DNA of 64,000 nt from Micropterus salmoides (Eukaryota; Chordata; Actinopteri; Centrarchiformes; Centrarchidae): contig NW_024040485.1 in the NCBI RefSeq assembly GCF_014851395.1, positions 16,033,087 to 16,097,086 on the forward strand, in the 5' to 3' direction. The notes beneath the pieces are model-generated. The model saw nothing but the letters and a program-made list of their open reading frames with translations, made no database searches and was not told the origin of the DNA. Within the stretch, counting starts at the first letter, position 1, and every line of letters begins with the position of its first letter. Positions 13,601 through 25,600 of this stretch are shown here, in pieces. The position numbers were made by a program, and so were the translations under genes.

Positions 13601-16600
13601 GTGAGTGAGTAGCTGGGTGAAGCGACTTTTCCCCAGCGGCCCCAGCAGACTGTGGTCACACCAAGTGCAGTGCGCAAAACACCAAGAACCACCAAGAAAA
13701 ACACGTAGTGCGCCACCTGCGTTTTACCAGTTACATAAAGCTGCTCCATGTCCGCTAAATAGCCCAAACACAGGTAACGTGACAAAACCCCTTGTGCTGT
13801 TACAGCTGCTACTTTCCTGGCAGACTCATGTTGGACTACACACACCCCCTTAAAAACTCGCAGTGGAACAGTCCTGATCCATTTGCTGCAGTAATGGGGA
13901 ACCAATGCCGACGCGCTGCTCAAACAGCCACCACACGGTCGTGTGAGAATTAATCCCGCCACAATAAACCATCGGAATTCATTGTTATAGTTTTAATCTG
14001 CCAAACAACACTCACCGCAGGAGCAGGCTCGCACATGAGGCGTGGAGAGAAAAAGCAGGAAGCTCCACGCGCTGTGGACACACCCCTCCATGCAGAGCAA
14101 CCTGGTTACTTCACCATATTAGGAAGTCCCTTACGTTGCTTAGCAGCAAGAAGCTGGGGATGCCTTATCACGTCCATAAGAGTTAATAGCTTCTGACAAA
14201 ACAGCAACATGGTAGAGCTCTACAGCAACAACAATTGTTTTAGCCTTGGTAATTGAGGCAGCTTGAGAAAACACCACATTGTGCCATTTGCATCTCATAG
14301 ACATACATAGGCACCTTCTCAACATGAAATATGCTGCATCATGCTGAGATGACGAGAGATTTGCATACAAAATTGCCTGCTTGTTGATACATGATCTCCC
14401 CTGGCCCTTAATTTGCGAGTATATCCAAAAAAGCCACTGCATCAGTATAACAAAGCCTGCATACCTGCTCTGGGATGCTACACCGTCCCCAGTGTCGTCC
14501 TGCAATGGTGACACAGCGCTTCTCTCGCCAACAACTACTCCTGCACTTTCATAAATCTTGCCCTGCAGCATCACACCGGGGCGCACAGCCTGCTTAGGTA
14601 TTACAGCAAACTCCAGGGACGCAGCCATACACAAATCCATTAAATGAATTGCTTCTGAAATTGGATTTGGCAAAAAGTAAACTACAGCATCAGAAGATTA
14701 TTTTGTGAGCCTCCATTATGCATGGTGTAGAGGAAAGAAGGAGTGGTCACAGAGAGGCTGACAGGCACTGACTCATTGCTCTTCAACCACAACCATGAGT
14801 CCTTGGGCATTAATATCAACAGTATACAATGTTGGTGATGAAATATTGATTTACCCTCTCTGGCTAGAATCCACAATCACTCACAGCAGACAGGTGGAGA
14901 CAGACCTACAGATAATTATTCATGAAAAGGGCACAGAAGCAATTCCTCACTAGCTGTGGGAAATCTGCCTTCACCTCCTGACTCGAACTGGTGAATCCTG
15001 CATAAAACCCACAAAACTGTTCTGACAAAACCCTGAACTGCTTCTTAGTTGTTTTTGCAGCAGCAGTCAATTGCACACCTGCTTACTCCGTCATCTAATG
15101 CTGTTCAAGATGTTGCTTTAATACAGAGGCAATATTTACACCCTCTGTTTGCCACCGATGCTCAGAGCAAATAGCGCACACGCAGCCTGTTCAGAAAGTA
15201 TCAGAGCTTGAATGAAAGCCATCTGCATCATCCATGCTTTTTGTTCACCACTGTCCCAGAAAACCCTTATGACACTGTTATAAGTAGCACATGACTCATG
15301 GACAGAAGGCATGTAAGGCGACTGTTATGTAGCCACAAAGGAAAAATTGTTATTAGTTTTAAAGTCTTGTGATCCGTGCAGAATTTATCAGTTTTTTTTT
15401 TTTCAGGAAATATGAATCGGCATCACTGATATTGAACGAGTGCAGAGAGACAGCATTTCATTTAGTCATATATTCAGAATCAGAAACAGCTTTAATGCCA
15501 AGTGGTTTTTAACACAAATGAGGAATTTGCTTTGGTGACTATGTGCGTAATTCAGTCTTATTTTTGACCAAAAGCAATAAATGTTTGACCTATTTCAAGA
15601 ATTCACATGCATGTGTTATTCCTCAAGCCCTGGACAGTTCAGTCATTACTAGTGAACTCAAATCACTCTCTCCTAAAGCTTGAACCTTGGATAGGTGACC
15701 TTTAAACTAGTTTTGTACCTGTGATGTCAAATCTCTCCATAAACAACAAAGGGAGCAGTGACTTTGTGGAGCCATTAAATGCTACCGTCTCCACACAATT
15801 TTTATGATTATGTTTTAACAATGCTACCTGGTGAAAGAAAGAAGTCACGCCTAAATCTATTTGAGTCACATTCACTTGTTGGTCAGCGTTCACAAGCAGT
15901 GACTGAAGTGTTCTGAGGCAAACAAATAAAGTGACTTTTTAAAATGATGGCATTCAACTTTAATTGGTTTCTTAAAGTGAGAGCATTTTTGCAGTGTGAC
16001 TCACTTGTTGTGAGGTAGATGGCACGGGGCTCAAGGAAGTGATCGGTGGTTTAGCAGAGGGAAGGGTGAGGCGCTGTCCTGTGTCTGGAGGTGTGAAGAG
16101 CGAGCGGGATCGGGAGCTCATCTCCAGGCGTTCAGGGCTGGGCCTGCTTGACTGGGCCTCCTGGGAGAACACAGGCTGGCTTGATGACTGGGTTGGGGTG
16201 GCGGGTGGTGTGGAGAGTCCTGAGGCTGCAGAGAGATAAAAATAAAAGGACCACAATTATAGATACCACAACTTATCTCTTGTTTCTCTCAATGTCAATC
16301 CATACGCCGTTCCCAGGGACACTGAAACACAGCGCGGATTGACATTGTTGATAGGCTTAGTTGGCAAGACTGAGGCCCTACAATCGTGACTGCCTCAGAT
16401 ACCATCAATGCTGTCACATGCTATTACAGAGAAGGAATGCATTTCTGATCCATCAGGTTGCTGCGGGTCCTGGCTACAGAGAAACAACACAGATACCAGG
16501 GATAAAGCCTCAGCCCAGTTGCTGACAGACGGGGGTGCAGCATTACAATCAATCACCATTACTAAAAGAGCTTGTATACATTATATCAACTTAAATAACA

Positions 16601-19600
16601 ATTAGCAACTTACAGACATAAATAGTTTTTGCTATCCACTCCTTCTATAACTCATGTTTTAAAAAATACTGTTAAATCTATAAAATGTTATACAATTCAC
16701 AACATTTTAAAAAAGGTTGTTTACATTTTTACAAGGCCCCACATGCCCATGGTCAACCACACAGGTGTTTTCACTTATTTTGCCTGATTAGACTTTGCCT
16801 GAAGACTGTGTGGGAACGTAATTATAGTTTGCCCAATTTCAACCTGAGCAGAAGTCTAATTAGCCAGAAGTGAAAACACCTGCGCAGGTTTCCAAAAACC
16901 TTTTTGTTAATCCATTCAATAGTGTGCCCTCCAAGCTTGCACTTGTTTTGTCTCTTGCTTTTTTGTTTGTTTTCAGCCTTGTGTGGGATCAGTGGCCAAA
17001 AGCGGAACAGTGAGCGCTCCTGTTGCACCTCTGTGGGTTGGACTTCATTACATTTTTAGAGTGACAAATTGGCTGCATGTCTTTACATTATAATGTAATG
17101 TGTATAATGATGAAGAGAAAAGAAAGGCTCAAATGCTGTAAAACAAATAATCAATAACAAAATGACAAAAAGACAACCGTTTTATTTAAATTCTAAAAAT
17201 TTTTAAATCAATGGGTTCAACATTTTTAAATTACTGGAGTACAGCTATGATGTTGCATATTTACTTTTACTTTATTATCCCTTTTTAAATAGTTTATAAA
17301 TTATCAATTAATCAAGTAATTGATTATATTTAACCACTTCCTCAATAACACTGCAGTGAACAGACAGCTGTTGACATCTACATTATTCGGTGTTCCCTTG
17401 ATGGCACTCCAAAGTTCAACTCACCGAAATGAATGATGTAAAAAAAGGGATCCATAATGGATCAATATTGGAAAAAGAAACACAATGAATCATGCAGATT
17501 GTGTTTTCCCTGTTCCTGGCGCCCCTCCACAGTAACTAGGCCGATTACAACATAAGCAGCCGCATTAAACCCAACAGTCTGTCTGTGACATGAGCTCCTC
17601 CTGCGGAAGTGTCAGGTTGAAGGTGTCAGTCACATGACAGCCCTCACACGCTCTTTCACATCAGGCGTCACGATCTTACGCGGGGTGACACGCGACACTC
17701 ACGCTGCCCTGGCTCCACCCCAATATTTCTGAGGCCAGACAAAGAGTGGCATGGGTGATGTGGACCAAATGGGTCACACGTCTTCCACCACGAGACTTTG
17801 TGTTGTCTTTTATCTTTCATTGCATATCCAGCACTAGTGAAAATATAAGCAGCAGTTTCAGTAAATCAGCCCACTTGACTCAGTCATATGAAATGAGCTG
17901 AGATCATTTATAAGTCATTCAAGCATATGACAAAGTACAAAGTATTTAGCATCTTTCTTAGGACTTTCTGCTATCTAAATATAATCTTCAAGTAATAATA
18001 ATCACAAAAAATAAAAACATTCAAGTTAGGAGATATTTTCATAAATGAACCCTGTGTGTTGCGTGAACATTTTTCCTTGGTCAGTGCACTCCACACTATC
18101 TCTTGACATTTAGTTGGCATGCACCAGCCCTTTTTGGCGTACCCTGTTTCCGCTGTGTAGCCTTCTTATTTTAGTCACGCTGTTGTGGCACATTCCACAG
18201 GAGGAGATAACAGCGGGGCTGGGAGCCCTCTCTTCAGCCTGGTTTATAGGGGGTAAGCTAGACACCACACAGGAAACAGGAAATTGATGCCTTGCTGCAA
18301 GTAGTACAGTCAATTTAACTTTACATATATTTAAAAAAACATGCAGTATATAATATTTTAGAGCGAAGTTACCTAAGAACATACTACAGAGCGGTTTACG
18401 CAGGGAGACACAAGCAGCATTGATTTGTAAAGTAAATCTCTCCTTAACCTGATAATCAGTTTGCAGCCATTTGACCACTTTATTACCGTTTTATTTACAG
18501 ATGAAACTATCAGTCAAATTAATCAATTAGTCGACTCATAAAATTCATCTGCAACTATTTTACAATTAATTCATTTTTAAAGTAATTTTCTAAGTAAAAT
18601 GACAATATTTCCTGGTTCCACAATTGTGAGGATTTACTACTTTTTTGTCTTACATGATACTAAACTGTACAAAAACTGTCCCAACTGCTAAACAAGCAAT
18701 ATAAAAAAAAAAGAGGTCACCTTAGGATTTGGGACATTTTAATGGGCATTTTTCACTATTTTCTGATTATTGTAGGTCAAAAGATTAATCAATCAATCAA
18801 GAAATAATAATTTACATTTTACAAAGCTGAAACAATTATCCTAGTTTAATAATCAATTAGACAATCGACAGAAAAAGAAGATTAATAACTATTTTCATCA
18901 TCAATTTATCATTTCAGTCATCTTTCAGATGTCTTTCATAGGTCGGCAATGTCAAACGTTACCAGCTTCTCAATTTGTAAAAAAAATTTTTTCCCAGTTT
19001 GTATCAAACTAAACTGAATATTTTTTCAGTTTTTAACTGTTAGTTGAACAAAGCAAGCTATTTGAAGATATCACCTTGGACTTTAGGAAGTTGTGTGAGA
19101 TGTGCTCAGTGGTTCACAGGTGTTCGCAGAAGGTTGCAGATTAGCAGGGGCTAATCACACTTGGTTGTTCTATTGAAATTTTTCTGCAAGCTGTGTTAAC
19201 ATAACACCCACAAAAAAGCGAATCCTCTCAGTCTGGGTGGCCCCTGAGGAGTAGACAGCGTGTTTTCAGTTAAGTGGGGCTACTGTGCCTCTGGCAGCAA
19301 CATAAGCTAACATAAGTAAGGCTTCTCCAGGCCCAGAGGACGTGCCTTCGTTTGCACTAGTTAGAACTGGTGTGTGGACTGTGAAGCAAAAGGTGATATG
19401 ACAGTGAGTAACCCCCAGTTAGCAACAAAGGTTTCAAACTAATTAATTTATTTGGGTAAACTGTTAAGGGATATGACTGTTCAGCGCTGCAGTAACAGCA
19501 TGTTCTCTAACTCACATAGGTAACTGCATCATGGCAAAACATTTAAATGAGCAGTCACAATTCAAACACACAGCAAATGGACTCCTCTATTTGGCAACTG

Positions 19601-22600
19601 CTGAAATTTCTCATGCAGATGTCAGCATCTTAGACGGTGCAGTGAAAATTGAAAGCGGCATAGTTTACTTTCCACATGTAGAGGTTCTGGATCATAAGAC
19701 TTTAGAGTATAGGCAGAGATGTTACCATGACGTATACTGTCTTTTACGATGAACTCTACATCTTCTACATCCACATATGGAGGTACATAATTGTGACAGG
19801 ACTCCTCTCATCTACTCCACCGAGGTCAGACTGCCTCTAAATCAGGATCCGTAGCATCTGTGATAAAGTGCCACACAGTGGGTCCCAGTGCTTCACTCAT
19901 CAAGCATTATGAGCCAACACTTAACAGTAACTGCAGTAAGTCTGCATGGTGGTCAGTGCTTTTTTGTCACTGTTCAAGGACCTGCTTCTGGAGGAATATT
20001 ATGTACAGAGATACTGTCCCCACACATAAGGGAAAAAAGCCCCCAAAATTCAACTTGTTTTGACTGTTCCTCCTTCAGCTGAAATGCTTCCTGTCAATTT
20101 AAATAGGCCTACAGATTTCAAAATGGAGCAGCTATTCTGAAGGGACTCCCTTAGGATGTGGGACAGAAGTAATGACATTGAACTGACACTGACTCAACTG
20201 ACTCAAATAGAGTGGCTATAAATCACTTTACCATAAGGAAAAGTCTCACTTATGGTATTCCATTTAATTCAGACATAGCATTAACAAGACTACTGTCACA
20301 TACCGTCCGTCGTAGATAACACCGCCTTGACATATGAATTACTGGAGACATATTAGTCTAGCACAATGCATAAAGCATCATGTAGAATGTGCAGATGCAT
20401 CTCTATGAACTTAGATCAAGTTTCAGCTAGCCTCTTGCTGCAGGTCAACCCCACACAGATAGCTGTACCACTTTGGGCTGTGTCCTGACAATCTGTACAG
20501 ATGTACTGCATGCTTTTGTGAAAGCAGGGACTAGTCATGTAACCAGCACCTAAACTATACAAACTATATATAAGACCACAACAAAAAATATTCAGCAACC
20601 ATATGCACAGTAAATAATGAATACAGTATATAGGCAAGGAATAGATTTATACCAAATAAAAAAACAGATGCTCCCCTGAGTCTTGATGTTTACAATACAT
20701 TTATCTGAAACCTTATTTCCTTAAAAAGGTGCACTAGCAGTGACTTCACTATGTATGCTGTTTGACTGTAAACATAAAAAAGATTCCAAGATTACTGTAC
20801 TGTAACTGGAGGACGCTGCAGGAACATTTTAAGATAAAGTAGTAACAGAGCAGGTGACGAGCACAGCGCATTACCAGACAGACATGATGCCTCGGACTGA
20901 TGCCTCCCTCCTAGCCCATCTTGCTCCTTCCTTTTCTTGCTCCTCCTCAGGCTGCCAAACCTCTTCATGGATTGCAGTGGGTTGTTGGTTCAAAACTAAA
21001 TTTGACCATGACCATCTGCATCACGGTAGGGGCACAGAGATGTCTCAAAAAGGTCCCAAGTGAGGGTTACTCCACTTGCTAGATGAAGAAAGTTGTACAG
21101 AACTGAAGTTGAAAAGTACATCCACTTAAGGGAGTCCAAAATGGTTAGTCTTTGAAGCAGTCTTTAGGAGGGGAGAGGGTCCTTTTTATTAATGGAGGAA
21201 AATGGTCACCTACAATCTATGGATGAAGAAAATATAATAGTCTTCTGGCTTCTTCTGCAGGAGAAAACGTAATTTAAGCTATTCTATGATGTTGAGCACT
21301 TGACTTTCTCTAGAAGCCAGCAGTACAAGTTAAAAACAGAAAATAAAAACCACAGCAAGGCTAAGTTTGCATATCCAGGCAAAAAAAAAAAATCCTCCAA
21401 GGCCACAGAGCACAGAGTCAGCAGGACGCAGTGTACAGTATCTTTGTCAACTCATACATTTGAAGGATCTTTTCCTTCAAATGGAGAGTTTGAAAGCAGT
21501 AAACTCCACACAGCTTCAGTTATGAAGTGTCCCTCTTGCAAGTGATGCAAATAAAAACTTGGGCCGCACTCTTTCCCACCCTCTATGCGGTGTCAGTGCT
21601 GTAAATTGTCAGGTGCAGCTGTGGGTGGCGTCTCTTTAATATAGCACGCATGTCGGCAGCCTATAAAAGGAGGCCAGTCTATGAAGGCTATGCCAGTGAT
21701 TGGCTCAGGCTGCGCACCTCCCTGCCCCCCCTTACACCCACTGCCCTCCCTCTTCCCACAGAGTAAAGTCAGCACAGGCACATCTGTCTCACTCTGTCTT
21801 CACACAATGTAACATTCAGGCTCGCACAATCTCAGTGTTTCCTGAAATGAAAACTCCTTCCTTTCTAATTTCTCTGAATTTGCAGCTCAAAATTAAAGGG
21901 ATTACGCTGGGAATCCTGCAGCTCTGTCATTTGTACAGCCCGTTCTCTGTAACTTTTGGGGGGCCTGACCTTTAAGATTGCTGAGGCCAGCCCCTGTCAG
22001 ATGAAAGCAGGGGGACATCTCATTTTGCTGTCAGCTGATCAGAAAGCCTCCATTCAATACCACTAGCCTCCCCTACCCTTAACAGATGGCCCACTTAATA
22101 TTTGCTGCTCACATTAGCTACAGCATGTCCAGTACAGATCTCAATTAACATGTTATGCAAGTGCTCCACTCCACTCAGTGGGTCAATGTGAGTGAGGGGT
22201 TGACATAGCAATGGTAAAACCAGTCACCTCAAACATACTATGATACTTTTCATTATCCTTATAAAATAAATTTGCTTCAATTTGTATTGAAGGTTGCTAA
22301 GTATCAGATCCATGTGGATTTTAAATACTGTTTATCCAAACATCTACGTGTTCATGGTGTATTTTGTTAAGTGCTTACCTGGCTTAGCATCCTCACTCAA
22401 AATAAAATCATTCTGCCCTTGTAAGGCCTGTGTTTTGAGAATTTGGAAAGTCAAAACTGCCCGGTTCCTTTATTTACTGACAACATACAGCACACAGTAG
22501 CAACAGAGAGAGTGAGTGAGAGAGAGTTGGAAAAAATGAAGAAGAAAAAAAACACTGCATGGTTGTGTGAAGAGCTCCTGAGAGTCTGGTCACTTCCAGA

Positions 22601-25600
22601 TAAGGGTATGAAAGCTCTACAGTTGCCTTCAACAGTGAAAGACTGACAATGTCCAGGCGATGGGAAAACACATATTTAGACCAGATGGGAATGAGAAGAC
22701 ATTCTGATCATATATGTAGCAAATATGGATATAAATGCGCCTGAGAAAACATAGTCACCTAATGTTTATTAGTCACATTTATGTTTACTAAAATGGTATA
22801 TAAAAATACAGATAATAATGTACAGGTTATAAAATTGACAGCTTATTCAACACTAGTTGAAGAACTACATCAAGACAAGATTATGCCTTTAGCACACCCT
22901 TGTGGCAAAAGTAGCGTGTCTACAAAAACATCCCACTAATAAAAATAGAAAAGCTCAGCCTGTCCACTCAGTTGCTGCATGATATTAATTTGTTACTACT
23001 ATCATTGGCCCCCGATCATTTAAAGCCCCATCATTATTCAGAAAACAAACAGAGGATGGAATGTCTCAAACCACATCAAACTCTGGAAATCCTGAGCAGC
23101 TGGCACGAGAGGGCTGTAGCTGTTGGTGTGTGTTTTGGTGTGTTTTAGCTTGGTTACCATCAATAATCTCCAAAGCAAACGGAGCATGCTCTCTCTTGAG
23201 GTCTGGCCCTGACAGAACTATTCCAACAGCCACTGCCAAACTGACCCTCTGTGAGGAAACAGAAGAATGGGTATGTGTACGAGCCAAAAACGTATGACTC
23301 ATCTTTGTGCCGTTTGATGCTGCTTCCAGCAGGGCTGTTTCCGTGTAAAACAGGCTGGTTTTTGTTATGTAATAATCAGCCGCCCAAATACATGGAGACA
23401 TGAGAGCTGAAAATCTGCCCGTGTCTGTTTTTCATAAAACTGCCTAGTCCATCTCAATTCCACTTCTTAGTGCATACCAGTATTAATGAGTTTTAACATT
23501 GAAGAATGGCTGGACTTCCACCGGTTGGATGGCAAACCTGTAACAAACAAACAACAAACCCCAGTCCACCCATTTATTTGAATGTGGGGGTAGTGTGTTA
23601 ACGGTGCAGTAGTGTGAACTGCAGGGTATGCCGAAACTTTTGCAACTTGATGTCACGCTGCGGTGCCCAATCACATAAGCTGTGATCAGACTAAGATCAA
23701 ACAAAGCCAACCATTTAATTTTCCTAGTTGTTGGCATTAAGAAGAGAATGAACATATATCTATCAGCACTTAAGTGATTGGCCATCTGTCTGACAATACA
23801 GGTGACCCTGTTGGTCTGCAGGGCATCCCAAAACAAAGCAGTGGATAGGCTTCTACTTCCTTATTGCTGCATGAGATGTTTTTACAGTATCTCATAAAAG
23901 TGAGTACACCCCTCACATTTTTGTAAATATTTGATTATATCTTTCCATGTGACAACACTGAAGAAATGACACTTTGCTACAATGTAAAGTAGTGAGTATA
24001 CAGCTTATATAACAGTGTAAATTTGTTGTCCCACATCACACATTAATGTCAAAACCGTTGGTAACGAAAGTGAGTACACCCCTAACTGAAAATGTCCAAA
24101 TTGGGCCCAATTAGCCATTTTCCCTCCCCGGAGTCATGTGACTCGTTATTGTTACAAGGTCACAGGTGTGAATGAGGAGCAAGTGTGTTAAATTTTGCTC
24201 TCACACTCCTTCATACTGGTCACTGGAAGTTCAACTGTATGTCAGGTCTGTCACAAGCAAGATATCTATTAACTCACAAACTTTATATAACACTTATGTA
24301 GCATTATAGAACTCAATTAGAAGCAGGTTCCTGTATGTGGTTTTACTTCATACAGCAGGAAACCCAACTTATCTTTTGAGATAACACTGTTTCATCTATT
24401 GTGTCTTACTTCCTTTATAATCGTCTTCCCTCTAGTTCTGGTCTTGCACAGTATATAAGAACTGATTTGCATTGCCAATACAAACCAGTTACAACAGCCA
24501 TTTCAGCTTCCACCAACATTAAGCGTGTGAGTGTTTGTCATGAATGGGCAATGACAGGTTTCAGACTCACCTCTCCTGGTTCTGGAGAAAATTTTGATGC
24601 TTGCAGGTGTGGAGCTGGATGAGGAGCGGAAGATACCACTGAAGCTTAGGCGATGGGGGGACTTGGGAGAGGGGTTCTGATGGGGGGGGTAGGGGAAGAT
24701 AGTTTTAGGTGAACCTGAGCTGGTCTTCGATTGCACTGGAGCTGAATGAGGACATGGGGGGAGAAGGGCGCTGGCTGGGCTCCTGGCAGACACTCCCTTG
24801 GTGGGGCTGGCTGATCGGATGTGGCGCTCTCCCTGAGAGACAATAAGGAGGCAGTTTTACTTTCCTGCATTTTTGGAAGTGAGGGTTTATGTTCACTGTG
24901 CAACAACAGTGAGTGAGAGTGAAAACTTAACTTAAGATCCAAAGCAAAGGGCCGTACTGAATGATGTATTATGAAATGACTGACTGCACTTTGGATTACT
25001 ACTACTTTTTTTTTTACCTATGAACCACTGTTTAGTTTAGTTAGCCACACTGTTAAAACTTAATGGTATCTCATAAAGAGCAGTACGAGAATGTGAGAAT
25101 CATGTGCCACATGCATAAATCTGTAACCGTTTACAATAACGTACACACAATTGTGGAACGAGCGAGGAACAAATCAGGAACGACCTGATTTTTAATAGTT
25201 AATAAGTTGCGTTCCCTAATATCTCAGAATCAAGGACTGTATTGATGATAATGGAGAGTTACGAGATTACAGAATTACATAATGACCACCCTTTTCATGA
25301 GTAGTTCCAGATTAACGCTGAATCAACCACTGAGCTGCACAAAACTAGTAACTCATTAATTACTCTTAACTTAGGCTACAGGCCACACTAATATGTTTTC
25401 TTTATAAAACGCAGACTTTTTGCTACGTTTGCACCTCCCATCCAGACTAAAACAGCGAATCCGAATACCTACAACGAAGAAGTTTAAAAAAACGCTGCTG
25501 ACCCCATTTTCGTTTTAAAACTTCGAGGTAGCGTATTATTAGTGAGGACAGGTGAAAACAGAGGACTTTAAAAACAATGACGCAGACACTCACATTCCTG

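Larger units (their letters stand above)
16226..24570 (-). other. prkag2: prkag2 intron 3 (8.3 kb)
   Basis: No exon recognised. Contains the hairpin at 16762, two MITE copies near 18507-19110 and the Tc1 fragment at 23883. Short frames such as 19531-19752 are unsupported. Confidence 0.7.

Noticed and set aside
13459..13962. 167-codon minus-strand frame over prkag2 exon 5
   Set aside because: Wrong frame for MLEKLELDDD; a chance frame.
19531..19752. 73-codon frame MAKHLNEQSQF... in prkag2 intron 3
   Set aside because: No homology recognised and no exon signals beyond the open frame.
23883..24236. Active Tc1 transposon
   Set aside because: Only the 5' terminal region remains; no transposase coding sequence or right end.
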